Shown here one piece after another: positions 1 to 8,164 of a stretch of DNA of 24,786 bases (positions are counted from its first letter, which is position 1; each line of letters starts with the position of its first letter). Both the position numbers and the translations under genes were made by a program. Where the stretch lies: NCBI GenBank assembly GCA_003162555.1, contig PMNQ01000274.1, positions 231 through 25,016 on the forward strand, in the 5' to 3' direction. A model generated the notes under the pieces. That model saw only the letters and a program-made list of their open reading frames with translations. It ran no database searches and had not been told where the DNA came from. The DNA comes from Gammaproteobacteria bacterium (lineage in GTDB: Bacteria; Pseudomonadota; Gammaproteobacteria; Steroidobacterales; Steroidobacteraceae).

Positions 1-1268
1 ATGATGACGCTCGGATGATTGCGGTCGCGCCGCACCATGTCGCGGACATCGCGCTCCGACCATTCGTCGAAGTGTTTGCTGTAGCCGTTGACGACCTTTG
101 GAATCCGCCACATGTCGAAGGCTTCATCCATCACCAGCAATCCCAGCCGATCGGCGTATTCGAGCAGCTCGGGCGAGGGCGGGTTATGACTGGTGCGGAT
201 GGCGTTCACGCCCGCGGACTTCATGATCTCAAGCTGGCGCTCGGTGGCGCGGCGGCTGACGGCGGCGCCCAACGCGCCCAGGTCGTGGTGCAGGCAGACG
301 CCATGCAAGCGGACTGATTGTCCGTTCAGCAGGAATCCCAGTTGCCGATCGAAGGCGATGCTGCGGATGCCGAATGGCGTCACGTAGCGATCCACGACCG
401 CGCCGTCCTCGAGCGCCTCGGTGATCAACGAATAAAGGTAGGGCCGGTCGATATCCCAGAGCTCGGGATGGTCAACGCTTAAGCTGGCGGTAACCGTCTG
501 CGTGCCCGCTGCCGCAATGTCGGCGCGAGTTGAAGATTGCGCCACTTGTCGACCGCTCGCATCGACGACCGATGTGCGGATCGACGCGGCCGCCGGCGCA
601 TTGCGCCGGTTTCGCACTTGCGTTTGCACGGCGACCGTGGCGCGCGCGGCGGTGACTTCCGGCGTGGTGACATAGGTGCCCCAGCGCGCCACATGCACCG
701 GGCCGGTGACTTCGAGCCACACGTTGCGGTAGATGCCCGCGCCCGGATACCAGCGCGAGGCATTGGCTTCGGGCGCGACTTGCACGGCCAGCACATTCGC
801 CTTTCCGTCCCAGCGCAGGTCCGCGCTCAGGTCGACGTTGAAGCCTATGTAGCCATACGGACGGCCGCCCAGCTCCTTGCCGTTGAGCCAGACGCGCGCG
901 TTCGCCATCGCGCCGTCGAACTCGACCGTGACGTAACGGTGCTTGGCACTCGCGGGCAGAGTAAAGGTCTTGCGATACCAGCCGATGCCGGAGACCGGCA
1001 GTGCGCCGGTATGTGGGTTGAGCTTGGGATCGAAAGGCAGCCCGATCGCCCAGTCGTGCGGCAGGCGCAATGGTGTCCACGTCGCATCGCGGAATGTCGG
1101 CTGCTGCGCTTCCGGTGCGTCGCCGAGATGGAAACGCCAGCCCTCATTGAAACTGACGCGGCGCACGCCATCGGTTCCCAACGGAGCGGCCGCAGCGGCG
1201 CCCGATAATCCCAGCCACAGAATCAGCGCGGCTCGCGCCACGCGCTCACATCGGCGGTACTTGTTCAC
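1..1268 (-). CDS. Glycoside hydrolase family 2 enzyme, probable exported beta-galactosidase (C-terminus outside window)
   Basis: This exported GH2 glycosidase probably removes terminal beta-galactosyl units in the periplasm. About 422 codons are visible and the reading frame runs off the left edge. The GTG start at 1268 is chosen because AGGAG lies 7 nt upstream and a signal peptide follows (basic MNKYRRCERVARA, hydrophobic core, AAAA cleavage region near residue 27). Order of domains: a jelly-roll sugar-binding domain (about 35-185, with GIGWYRKTF and FDGAMANARVWLNGKELG), an Ig-like domain (about 190-300), then the start of the TIM barrel with the GH2 signatures HHD at 327-329 and SHNPP at 360-364. 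The visible end, HPSVI, is just short of the expected catalytic Asn-Glu, so activity cannot be confirmed. The gene starts 25 nt after the sugar dehydrogenase and is probably co-transcribed with it. GH2 also includes glucuronidases and mannosidases; galactose specificity is inferred from the neighbours. Confidence 0.9.
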   Translation of the reverse strand, partial: MNKYRRCERVARAALILWLGLSGAAAAAPLGTDGVRRVSFNEGWRFHLGDAPEAQQPTFRDATWTPLRLPHDWAIGLPFDPKLNPHTGALPVSGIGWYRKTFTLPASAKHRYVTVEFDGAMANARVWLNGKELGGRPYGYIGFNVDLSADLRWDGKANVLAVQVAPEANASRWYPGAGIYRNVWLEVTGPVHVARWGTYVTTPEVTAARATVAVQTQVRNRRNAPAAASIRTSVVDASGRQVAQSSTRADIAAAGTQTVTASLSVDHPELWDIDRPYLYSLITEALEDGAVVDRYVTPFGIRSIAFDRQLGFLLNGQSVRLHGVCLHHDLGALGAAVSRRATERQLEIMKSAGVNAIRTSHNPPSPELLEYADRLGLLVMDEAFDMWRIPKVVNGYSKHFDEWSERDVRDMVRRDRNHPSVI

Positions 1269-1275
1269 GCTGCTG

Positions 1276-1280
1276 CTCCT
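1276..1280 (-). promoter_or_regulatory. Ribosome binding site of the GH2 gene
   Basis: AGGAG on the minus strand lies 7 nt before the GTG at 1268. It decides the start, because no ATG is available near the signal peptide. Confidence 0.7.
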
Positions 1281-1293
1281 GCGGATCGGTTGT

Positions 1294-2223
1294 TCACTCG
1301 TGGAATGCCTCGACTTCAATGCGCCGGCCGGCGAGGAACGCGTCGGCAACCAGCATCAGTGGCGCAACGTCGGTGTCGGAGCGCCGCGCGCGGATCAGTG
1401 CTGCGAAATGCGCGTATAGCCGCGAGTATTCGGTCGCCTGCGGCACGATGACGGCTTGCCCGTTGATCTGCAGCACGCTGGCCCCTTGCGCGAGCCGCAA
1501 CTGTCCGTTGTCGGTCTCGACGTCGATGTCCCAGCTCTCGGCGCCGGTGTGGCGGAAGTCCAGATCCATGTGGATCGGCGCGCCGCGCGTGTCGGCGAGA
1601 TCGAGCGTCGCCGCGATCGGGCATTCGCAGTTCGACGGAAACGACAGGCTCGCGCTCTGCAGCAGCAGATTGCCCGGCAGGATGCGCGTCAGGATCGACA
1701 GTGCATTGATGCCGGGATCGAACACGCCGAGGCCGCCGGCTTTCCAGATCCAGGTCTGGCCCGGGTGCCACTTGCGTACATCCTCCTTCCAGCTGACTGA
1801 CACGCGCGTAATGCGTCGCGTCGACAGCCACTCGCGCGCCGGCTCGACACCGTTCGCATGACGCGAGTGCCAGGACGCGAGCAGCGTTACGCCGTTGCTT
1901 GCCGCCAGATCCACGAGCTCGCGCACCTCGCCCAGCGTGGCGCCGGGCGGCTTCTCGAGCAGCACGTGACAGCCATGTTCGAGCGCCTGGCGGGCAATGG
2001 CGAAACGCACCTGTGGCGTCGTGCACAGCGCCACCGCATCGACGTCCGGCCGGGCATCGAGCAGCGCCGAGATGTCGGTGTAGCTGGGCACTTGCTCGAG
2101 CGTGTTGTGCGGGCTGGCGGTCGCGACCAGCGTGAACTCCTTGCTGGCCGCGAGCGAGGGCACGTGCTGGTCGCGCGCGATCTTGCCCAGGCCTACAATT
2201 GCAATTGAAATCGGGTTCGTCAT
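1294..2223 (-). CDS. Gfo/Idh/MocA-family D-galactose / L-arabinose 1-dehydrogenase
   Basis: The cytoplasmic NAD(P)-dependent aldose 1-dehydrogenase oxidises D-galactose (and probably L-arabinose) to the aldonolactone, the first step of the De Ley-Doudoroff route. It has 309 residues, the length I recall for Azospirillum brasilense L-arabinose 1-dehydrogenase, and it resembles that protein throughout. The Rossmann motif GLGKIA is at 11-16 and the EKPPGATLGE motif contains K91. D169 and N173 lie in FDPGINALSI, the positions recalled as catalytic in the Azospirillum enzyme. ATG 2223 has AGAGG about 7 nt upstream. The GH2 gene follows 25 nt downstream. The gene is divergent from the SDR at 2278. 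The kinase and aldolase in the neighbouring operon favour galactose as the physiological substrate; arabinose and fucose remain possible. Confidence 0.9.
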   Translation of the reverse strand: MTNPISIAIVGLGKIARDQHVPSLAASKEFTLVATASPHNTLEQVPSYTDISALLDARPDVDAVALCTTPQVRFAIARQALEHGCHVLLEKPPGATLGEVRELVDLAASNGVTLLASWHSRHANGVEPAREWLSTRRITRVSVSWKEDVRKWHPGQTWIWKAGGLGVFDPGINALSILTRILPGNLLLQSASLSFPSNCECPIAATLDLADTRGAPIHMDLDFRHTGAESWDIDVETDNGQLRLAQGASVLQINGQAVIVPQATEYSRLYAHFAALIRARRSDTDVAPLMLVADAFLAGRRIEVEAFHE

Positions 2224-2277
2224 CGCGCGCCTCTGATTAATAGTATAAACGGCTGACCATCGCCGGGAGATGCAGGA
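2224..2277. promoter_or_regulatory. Divergent control region between sugar dehydrogenase and SDR
   Basis: A 54-bp intergenic region with an AT-rich core (CTGATTAATAGTATAAAC, 2233-2250) in a GC-rich background. TATAAA at 2244-2249 could be a plus-strand -10 element. On the minus strand the core reads ACTATTAATCAG, similar to the -10 regions before gtsA and the dgo operon. GGGAGA at 2265-2270 is the likely ribosome binding site of the plus-strand SDR (7 nt spacing). Confidence 0.5.
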
Positions 2278-3039
2278 ATGAGCGGGAGTTCATCGAAGGT
2301 GGCCCTGGTGACCGGAGCCGGCAGCGGCATCGGCGCTGCGGTAAGCCGCGGTCTCGCGGCGGCGGGATTCGCCGTCGTGCTGGCCGGCAGGCGCGCGGAG
2401 CCACTCGCTGCAGTGGCCGCTGAAATCACCCGGGCGGGCGGCAAAGCCTGGCCGATGACGGTGGATGTTGCGGATGAGAACTCCGTGCGCGCGCTGTTCG
2501 CGCGCGTCCAGGCGCAGTGCGCGCGCCTGGATGTGTTGTTCAACAACGCCGGCGCCAGCAACCGCGCCGCGCCGCTCGAAGAACTGTCGCGCGCCGAGTG
2601 GCAGACCGTGCTGGACATCAATCTCACGGGCGCATTCCTGTGCACGCAGCAGGCCTTTTCAATGATGAAACATCAGGCGCCGCGCGGCGGCCGGATCATC
2701 AACAACGGCTCGGTCTCGGCACAGACACCGCGCCCCCATTCGGTGGCCTACGCGGCCAGCAAGCATGGCTTGACCGGCCTGACCAAGGCCACATCACTCG
2801 AGGGGCGGGCGTACGACATTGCGTGCGGGCAAATCGATATTGGCAACGTCGCCACGTCTATCGGTGCGGACCTGGTCACCGGCACGCTGCAGGCGGATGG
2901 CTCGATCGCGCCGGAACCGACGATGGATGTCGGCGACGTGGTCAGGGCGGTGGTGTACATGGCGAGCCTGCCGCCGACAGCCAACGTGCTGTCGATGACG
3001 GTCATGGCTACGCAGATGCCGCTGGTCGGGCGCGGCTGA
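2278..3039 (+). CDS. Short-chain dehydrogenase/reductase, substrate unknown
   Basis: A classical SDR of 253 residues, presumably a cytoplasmic NAD(P)(H) oxidoreductase. It has the N-terminal cofactor motif TGAGSGIG (12-19), an NNAG motif, and the catalytic set S145, Y158, K162 (YAASK). The start ATG at 2278 is preceded by GGGAGA with 7 nt spacing. The C-terminus ([12 protein letters not shown]) lacks the usual glycine-rich INVDGG end of many SDRs. It is transcribed away from the galactose dehydrogenase, and its last 32 bp overlap, tail to tail, the 3' end of the dgoR-like gene. From context it may act on a sugar, sugar acid or lactone, or offer an alternative route for another monosaccharide of the polymer. 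The substrate cannot be read from sequence. Confidence 0.88.
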   Translation: MSGSSSKVALVTGAGSGIGAAVSRGLAAAGFAVVLAGRRAEPLAAVAAEITRAGGKAWPMTVDVADENSVRALFARVQAQCARLDVLFNNAGASNRAAPLEELSRAEWQTVLDINLTGAFLCTQQAFSMMKHQAPRGGRIINNGSVSAQTPRPHSVAYAASKHGLTGLTKATSLEGRAYDIACGQIDIGNVATSIGADLVTGTLQADGSIAPEPTMDVGDVVRAVVYMASLPPTANVLSMTVMATQMPLVGRG

Positions 3040-3772
3040 CGGCAGCACGCCTGCGCCGCGGCTGCGCGGGCTGTTCGTGCCCGACGATCAGGTCGAGCGC
3101 CTCCTGGATCATCTTGCGCATCGCTTCGGCGGCGACCGCCGGCCGGCCGGCCACGATAGCATCCGCCACGCGCTTGTGATCGGCGACGCTGGCTAGCTTT
3201 ACGCCCTTGTAGCGGTTGGTGGTGCGGATGCTGAAGCGCAAGGCCGTCGAGGTCAGTTCGGTGAGCTGCGCGTAGAAGCGGTTCCGGCTCGCGTGCAGCA
3301 CCGCGACGTGGAAGGCAATATCGGAAGCGAGCGGATCGTCCTCGCCGCGCTCCGCGGCGCGCATGCGCTCGATCGCATCGCGCACCGCCTGCTTTTCCGC
3401 CGGGCCCGCCGCAGTGGCGGCCAGCGCCGCGGCCAGCGGCTCGATGGCGAGGCGCACTTCCGTGAATTCGGTGAGCAGTGCGGGTGAGAACTTGCGTTCC
3501 AGCAACCAGCCGAGAATATCCGGATCAAGCAGATTCCATCTCGATTCGGGTTGCACCCAGGTGCCCTGGCGCGGGCGCGCGCCCAGCAGGCCCTTGGCGG
3601 TCAGCATCTTGACCGCTTCGCGCAGCGCCGTGCGGCTGGCGCCGTACTGGCGGCAAAGTTGCGCCTCGACCGGGAACGGATTGCGCTCTGAGTACGTGCC
3701 GGTGACGATGGCCACGCCCAGGTCCTGGACGATGCTGCTGGTGAGGTTCTGGCCCAAGCCGCGCGAAATCAT
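3008..3772 (-). CDS. dgoR: GntR/FadR-subfamily (FCD) regulator, DgoR-like
   Basis: Probable ligand-responsive transcriptional regulator of the galactonate operon. Residues 1-75 form the winged helix-turn-helix ([30 protein letters not shown]) and about 95-230 form the FCD ligand domain. The linker [16 protein letters not shown] (78-92) closely resembles the same part of E. coli DgoR. H155 and H199 are present, but the place 22 residues after H199, where many FCD proteins have a metal-binding His, holds M221. The start ATG 3772 overlaps the lactonase stop as ATGA; the frame stays open far upstream but shows no homology there. At 254 residues it carries an arginine-rich tail ([17 protein letters not shown]), part of which is encoded in the overlap with the SDR gene. 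As last gene of the operon it would probably control its own expression. Confidence 0.9.
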   Translation of the reverse strand: MISRGLGQNLTSSIVQDLGVAIVTGTYSERNPFPVEAQLCRQYGASRTALREAVKMLTAKGLLGARPRQGTWVQPESRWNLLDPDILGWLLERKFSPALLTEFTEVRLAIEPLAAALAATAAGPAEKQAVRDAIERMRAAERGEDDPLASDIAFHVAVLHASRNRFYAQLTELTSTALRFSIRTTNRYKGVKLASVADHKRVADAIVAGRPAVAAEAMRKMIQEALDLIVGHEQPAQPRRRRAAVSRARPAASA

Positions 3773-4662
3773 GATCGGTACTCTTCCTCTGGCAATCCTT
3801 TGAACGGCGTCTGGTAGACGAACACATCGCCCGCGTGCGGTTCGCGTAGCAATGCGGCGGCATCGAGATGTTCGCGCGCCGAGCTCACGAACATCAGATC
3901 GAGATCGGGTCCGCCGAAACACACGCATGTAGCCTGACTGGCCGGTAGTGCAACGCGCAGATCCTCCCGGCCATCCGGAGCGTAACGCACGACGCGGGAT
4001 CCGCCCCACTGCGCACTCCACACGAAACCCTCGGCATCGACTGTACCACCGTCCGGAACGGCCGGCTGCTCGGTGCGCGCAAACACGCGCGGCGCGCCCA
4101 GCACACCCGTGGGCTCGCTGACATCGTAGACGTTGATCGTGCGCGTCGGTGAATCGGCAAAGTACAGGTGTGATCCGTCCGGGCTCATGCACAGCCCGTT
4201 GGAAATCAGCACTTCCGTGCGGTGACAGCGCAGTCCGTGCGTGGCGTCGAAGGAAAAAAGCCTGCCGATCGGAAGCCGCGGTGCGTGGTCCTGCATCGTG
4301 CCCGACCAGAATCGTCCGTGGCGATCGACGCGCCCGTCGTTGAAGCGAATATTGAGTTGATCCACTTCCGGCCGCGCGAGCCATGTCACGTCTTTCGTAA
4401 TAGGTTCGTACATCGCGATGCCGCTCGCGAACGCCGTGATCAGCCGCGTGGAACCGGCGACCAGTCCGAACGAGCCGATGCGTTCCGGTGCGGGCAATAG
4501 CTGGCGCTGCCGCGTGGCCCACTCATAGCGGTACAGGCGGCTGCGCTGGATGTCGGTCCACCACAGCGCCTGATGCCGCCAGTCCCACAGGATGCCCTCG
4601 CCGACCGTATCGCCGGCCGGAATGATGTCGATCAGCTTGATGTCCTGTGCTGTGCGCGCCAT
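3769..4662 (-). CDS. SMP-30/gluconolactonase-family sugar lactonase
   Basis: Cytoplasmic metal-dependent lactonase that would hydrolyse D-galactono-lactone (or L-arabino-lactone) to the acid, the second step of the oxidative pathway. It has 297 residues and no signal peptide, with a six-bladed propeller architecture. The metal and substrate ligands of the SMP-30 family are visible: E22 (GEGILWD), N108 (RFNDGRVD), N155 (ISNGLCMSPDG) and D204 (PDGGTVDAEGFVW), almost the same numbering as in regucalcin. The ATG at 4662 lies 3 nt after the dgoA stop, and its own stop overlaps the dgoR start by 4 bp, so translation is probably coupled. Specificity within the family cannot be told from sequence; galactonolactone is inferred from the kinase and aldolase upstream. 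Confidence 0.9.
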   Translation of the reverse strand: MARTAQDIKLIDIIPAGDTVGEGILWDWRHQALWWTDIQRSRLYRYEWATRQRQLLPAPERIGSFGLVAGSTRLITAFASGIAMYEPITKDVTWLARPEVDQLNIRFNDGRVDRHGRFWSGTMQDHAPRLPIGRLFSFDATHGLRCHRTEVLISNGLCMSPDGSHLYFADSPTRTINVYDVSEPTGVLGAPRVFARTEQPAVPDGGTVDAEGFVWSAQWGGSRVVRYAPDGREDLRVALPASQATCVCFGGPDLDLMFVSSAREHLDAAALLREPHAGDVFVYQTPFKGLPEEEYRS

Positions 4663-4665
4663 GGC

Positions 4666-5304
4666 TCAGGCACCAGCAGTGGCGCTGACGCTGGCGAGTG
4701 TCTGCACCAGCTTGCGCGCACGCGTGTCGATGTCGGCCAGCGTGTAGTCGGGCTTGAAGATCTCGGAACCGAAGCCGAAGCCGTCCGCTCCCGCGGCAAC
4801 CCAGGCCGCGATGTCGGCCGCGCCCACTCCGCCGACCGGGTATACGCGCACTTGTCTGGGCAGCACGGATTTCAGTGCGCCCAGATGCGCGGGACCGTAA
4901 CTGACCGCCGGAAACAGCTTCAACTCCTGCGCGCCGGCGTCGATGGCCTGGAAGGCTTCGGTCGCCGTGGCAACTCCGGGCATCATTGACATGCCCAGCT
5001 GCAGCGCACGCCGGATCACGTCCGGGTTGCAGTTGGGCGCGACGATCAGGCGGCCGCCAGCCGCATGAGTGCGTTCCACGTCGCCCACATTGAGCACGGT
5101 GCCAGCGCCGACGACGCAATCGCGCAAATTGAGCGCCGCGAGCGCTGCAATGCTGGCGAACGGGTCCGGCGAATTGAGTGGCACCTCGATGCAGCGGATG
5201 CCGGCCGCGTGCAGCGTGTGGGCGACCTGCGTGACGGCGCCGGGCGTGACGGCGCGAAGAATGGCAACCAGCGTGCGGGTCCGCACCGCGGTTTCAGGCT
5301 TCAT
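4666..5304 (-). CDS. dgoA: 2-dehydro-3-deoxy-6-phosphogalactonate (KDPGal) aldolase
   Basis: Class I aldolase that cleaves KDPGal to pyruvate and D-glyceraldehyde 3-phosphate, the last step of the pathway. It has 212 residues, as expected for the KDPG/KDPGal aldolase family. Visible active-site features are R17 (LVAILRAV), E40 (IEVPLNSPDP), the phosphate-site segment VGAGTVLNVGDVE (65-77) and the Schiff-base lysine K129 in ELKLFPAV. The LNSPDP sequence is characteristic of the DgoA branch rather than the Entner-Doudoroff Eda branch. The ATG at 5304 was chosen over an in-frame upstream start because AGGTGG precedes it closely and the family starts here. It lies inside the end of dgoK (11-bp overlap) and is followed 3 nt later by the lactonase, so these genes form one operon. 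Confidence 0.94.
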   Translation of the reverse strand: MKPETAVRTRTLVAILRAVTPGAVTQVAHTLHAAGIRCIEVPLNSPDPFASIAALAALNLRDCVVGAGTVLNVGDVERTHAAGGRLIVAPNCNPDVIRRALQLGMSMMPGVATATEAFQAIDAGAQELKLFPAVSYGPAHLGALKSVLPRQVRVYPVGGVGAADIAAWVAAGADGFGFGSEIFKPDYTLADIDTRARKLVQTLASVSATAGA

Positions 5305-6247
5305 GGGCCACCTGGCTGTGCAGCGTCGCACGATGAATCTGCATCAGGCCCGCAAGCGCGGCGGCCTCGCCGTTGATTTCACGGGGCACAGCGCCGAAGG
5401 CCGCCAGCGCCTGCGCGTACAGGCGCGTCAACTGCGGCGTGCCGATCACGTGCACGTTCGCGGCGGTGCCCTGGGTCATGAGTCGCAGTGCGCTTTGCGC
5501 GTCGCTCCCGATCAGCAACCCGGACAGAAACGCAGGCGCGTCCTGCGGCGCCAGATCGCCGGTGAGGCGGCGGCTGCGGCACTGGAATACCCGCTGCACC
5601 AGGTCGGCCTCCGGGAACAGCCGCACCTGCTCGAGACCGCGCACAAATCCGGCGCCATCGCTGACTGCGGCGGGCCGCTGGCTGCCGGGAGTATCCGTGA
5701 CCAGCACGGAATGCTGAGCCAGCAGTGAATAGAGTTCGCCAGCGGGCGCGGTCAGGAAATCCCTGACGACGCCGTCATTGATCGCCACCCATTTGGTATG
5801 CGTTCCCGGCAGGCACAACAGATGCTGGCCCCGGCGCAGTGCCGCATCGAGCTGCAAAGCGCCGAGAATTTGCGTCTCTTCGCCGCGCATGACATCCGGC
5901 GCAGCGAGTCGGTTGGTGCACGAGAGGCCGGGCACGATGCGCACGCGGCCGCCCTCTAATGCAACGCAGCGCGCGGCAATCTGGCTGGCACTGGCGGGGC
6001 AGGGGACGTAGGGCACCTGAGTCCAGCCGATGCTCGAACCTACCATGCCGCATAACACGATCGGCAGCTCGCCATGTTCGCGCTGCCAGTCAGACACGAG
6101 CGCCGACAGTACCCGCGGAAACGGCGCGTCAACCGCCGCCGCACCGGGTCCGGCCTTGTGCGCGAGCGGCTTGCCCTCATCGCTGCACAGGAACAGGCGC
6201 AGATTGCTCGTGCCCCAGTCGCCGGCGATGGCGGCGGGCCGGCTCAC
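5294..6247 (-). CDS. dgoK: 2-dehydro-3-deoxygalactonokinase
   Basis: ATP-dependent kinase that phosphorylates 2-keto-3-deoxygalactonate at C6, making the aldolase substrate. The 317-residue protein matches the DgoK family over its length: an N-terminal phosphate-binding motif (AGDWGTSNLRLFL, 8-20), CGMVGSSIGW, RGEETQILGAL, LPGTHTKWV and AFLSGLLIGSD. It starts with GTG at 6247; the G is shared with the TAG stop of the dehydratase (one-base overlap), which indicates tight coupling. Its end overlaps the dgoA start by 11 bp. The gene is the best evidence that the route handles a C6 sugar acid of galacto configuration, because the L-arabinose oxidative routes need no kinase. Confidence 0.94.
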   Translation of the reverse strand: MSRPAAIAGDWGTSNLRLFLCSDEGKPLAHKAGPGAAAVDAPFPRVLSALVSDWQREHGELPIVLCGMVGSSIGWTQVPYVPCPASASQIAARCVALEGGRVRIVPGLSCTNRLAAPDVMRGEETQILGALQLDAALRRGQHLLCLPGTHTKWVAINDGVVRDFLTAPAGELYSLLAQHSVLVTDTPGSQRPAAVSDGAGFVRGLEQVRLFPEADLVQRVFQCRSRRLTGDLAPQDAPAFLSGLLIGSDAQSALRLMTQGTAANVHVIGTPQLTRLYAQALAAFGAVPREINGEAAALAGLMQIHRATLHSQVAHEA

Positions 6248-7986
6248 TAATGTGATTCCCGCTCGACCGTGCTGCCGCTGGCGCCCGCGAGGAAATCGAA
6301 ATCGCAGCCGCGATCGGCCTGCGTAACGTGCTCGGTATAAAGTCGATAGTAGCCGCGCGTGTATTTGGGCGGGCCCTGGTTCTTCCGCCAGACTTCCAGG
6401 CGCGTGGCGATTTCGCGCTCTGAAACCAGCAGCTCGAGGCGGCGGTTTGGCCCATCGAGCAGGATCTCATCGCCACTGCGCACGATCGCGAGCGGCCCGC
6501 CGGCCGCAGCTTCGGGAGCGATGTGCAGCACGACCGTGCCAAACGCGGTGCCGCTCATGCGCGCATCCGAGATACGCAGCATGTCCTTGATGCCCTTCTC
6601 GAGCAGTTTGCGCGGCAGCGGCATGTTGCCGACCTCGGGCATGCCCGGATACCCCTTGGGTCCACAGCCCTTGAGCACCAGCACGCTGTCGGCATCGACT
6701 TCAAGCGCCGGATCGTCGATGCGCGCGTGAAAATCCTCGATCGATTCGAATACCACCGCGCGGCCGCGATGCGTGAACAGCGCGCTGTCGGCGGCGCTCG
6801 GCTTCATGACGGCGCCGCCCGGACACAGGTTGCCGCTCAACACCCAGATGCCGGAGGCCGGCTTGACCGGAGCCGCGAGCGTGCGGATGACTTCGCGGTT
6901 GAAGCATTCGGCCCCGGCGCAGCTCTCGCCAAGCGTCTTGCCGGTGAGCGTCGGTGCCGCCGTGTGCAGCAGTGAGCCGAGTTCCTTCATGACGGCAGGC
7001 AGGCCGCCCGCGTAATGCAGGTCTTCCATCAGGTATTTTCCGGACGGCTGCAGATCGACCAGCAGCGGCACACCAGCCGACAGGCGATCGAAGTCCGCCA
7101 ACACCAGGGGCACACCGACGCGTCCCGCCAACGCCAGCAGGTGCAGCACGGCGTTGGTGGAGCCGCCAATCGCCGCGAGCGTGCGCACGGCGTTCTCGAA
7201 TGCGGCGCGCGTCAGCAGTTTCGACAGCCGCAGGTCATCGTGCACCATGCGCACGATGAGCCGGCCGCCTTCGTGCGCGATCAGGCGGCGGCGCGCATCA
7301 ACGGCGGGCGCCGTGGCGTTGTAGGGCAGGGCGATGCCCATGGCTTCGGCCAGGCTGGCGATTGTCGAGGCGCTGCCCATCGTCATGCAGGTGCCCGGCG
7401 AGCGCGACATGCCCGATTCAGCTGCCATGAATTCGGCGGTGGACATGGTGCCGGCGCGCACCGCTTCGCTGAAGCGCCACACGTCGGTGCCCGAGCCGAT
7501 GTCGCGGCCGCGATATTTGCCATTGAGCATCGGGCCGCTGGAAATGACCATCGTCGGCAGATCGACACTGGCCGCGCCTAGCAGCTGGCCTGGCGTGGTC
7601 TTATCGCAGCCGCCGAGCAACACGACACCGTCGATCGGATTGCCGCGAATCGATTCCTCGACTTCCATCGCCAGCAGGTTGCGGAACAGCATCGCGGTTG
7701 GACGCATCTGCGTTTCGCCGAGCGACATGGCCGGGAACTCGAGCGGCAGTCCGCCGGCTTCCCAGACGCCGCGCTTCACATGTTCGGCAACGTCGCGCAA
7801 GCCGGCGTTGCAGGGCGTGAGCTCCGACCAGGTATTGCAGATGCCGATGACCGGCCGGCCGTCGAAGGCATCATCGGGCAGACCCTGGCTTTTCATCCAG
7901 CTGCGGTGGATGAATCCATCGCGCCCCTGGCCGCCGTAACTCCTGGCGCTGCGCAGCACTGGCCGGTCTTTTGGTTTGGAGCTCAA
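6247..7986 (-). CDS. IlvD/EDD-family sugar-acid dehydratase (D-galactonate / L-arabinonate type)
   Basis: Cytoplasmic [2Fe-2S] dehydratase converting D-galactonate (or L-arabinonate, D-fuconate) to the 2-keto-3-deoxy acid, step three of the pathway. It has 579 residues. C59 (ELTPCN), C127 (GGCDK) and C200 (GTCMTMGSAS) match the cluster ligands I recall for Rhizobium leguminosarum L-arabinonate dehydratase, with K129 as the likely carbamylated metal ligand and the catalytic serine in DARMSGTAFG. The first codon is TTG at 7986, backed by GAGGAA with 7 nt spacing; no in-frame ATG or GTG lies close by. It is the first gene of the five-gene operon. The enolase-superfamily DgoD expected beside dgoK and dgoA is absent from the window, so this enzyme probably replaces it. 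A role as D-xylonate dehydratase is a less likely alternative. Confidence 0.92.
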   Translation of the reverse strand: MSSKPKDRPVLRSARSYGGQGRDGFIHRSWMKSQGLPDDAFDGRPVIGICNTWSELTPCNAGLRDVAEHVKRGVWEAGGLPLEFPAMSLGETQMRPTAMLFRNLLAMEVEESIRGNPIDGVVLLGGCDKTTPGQLLGAASVDLPTMVISSGPMLNGKYRGRDIGSGTDVWRFSEAVRAGTMSTAEFMAAESGMSRSPGTCMTMGSASTIASLAEAMGIALPYNATAPAVDARRRLIAHEGGRLIVRMVHDDLRLSKLLTRAAFENAVRTLAAIGGSTNAVLHLLALAGRVGVPLVLADFDRLSAGVPLLVDLQPSGKYLMEDLHYAGGLPAVMKELGSLLHTAAPTLTGKTLGESCAGAECFNREVIRTLAAPVKPASGIWVLSGNLCPGGAVMKPSAADSALFTHRGRAVVFESIEDFHARIDDPALEVDADSVLVLKGCGPKGYPGMPEVGNMPLPRKLLEKGIKDMLRISDARMSGTAFGTVVLHIAPEAAAGGPLAIVRSGDEILLDGPNRRLELLVSEREIATRLEVWRKNQGPPKYTRGYYRLYTEHVTQADRGCDFDFLAGASGSTVERESH

Positions 7987-7993
7987 GGCCTGG

Positions 7994-7999
7994 TTCCTC
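7994..7999 (-). promoter_or_regulatory. Ribosome binding site deciding a TTG start
   Basis: GAGGAA on the minus strand sits 7 nt upstream of the TTG at 7986. It is a strong Shine-Dalgarno match and supports the unusual start codon of the dehydratase. Confidence 0.75.
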
Positions 8000-8040
8000 G
8001 CTGGTCCATTCGCGCCAGCATATTGCCCGGCTGCATTTTC

Positions 8041-8102
8041 ATAATATCAATATACTTTGCCCGGTCGGGGGAAAGGCATATTATCATATTAATGATATTA
8101 TA
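8041..8102. promoter_or_regulatory. AT-rich divergent promoter/operator region of the dgo operon and SDR
   Basis: The 178-bp gap between the dehydratase (minus) and the second SDR (plus) contains two strongly AT-rich islands separated by a GC-rich stretch. ATAATATCA at 8041-8049 and its exact reverse complement TGATATTAT at 8093-8101 bracket the region. On the plus strand TTGCCC (8057-8062) and TATTAT (8079-8084), 16 bp apart, form a plausible sigma-70 promoter for the SDR. On the minus strand TATAAT (8102-8097) could be a -10 element for the dgo operon. The symmetry suggests binding of a dimeric regulator, with the operon's own GntR protein the natural candidate. This is inference. Confidence 0.55.
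8082..8097. repeat. Perfect inverted repeat, candidate GntR operator
   Basis: TATCAT-ATTA-ATGATA: two 6-bp arms in perfect dyad symmetry around 4 bp, within the AT-rich divergent region. The size and symmetry suit a winged-helix dimer site. It overlaps the end of the putative SDR -10 element, a position suited to repression. Confidence 0.5.
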
Positions 8103-8164
8103 GTGTAGCGCCCGGCGCCCGGGGCCTGCCGTCCCGACTTGTTTGGCTGATTGTATGGGGCCGT

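Noticed and set aside
3773..4522. A 250-codon N-terminal extension in frame with the GntR regulator
   Set aside because: The extension lies wholly inside the lactonase gene in another frame and has a shadow-like composition. The ATG at 3772, with its ATGA overlap, starts exactly at the winged-helix domain.
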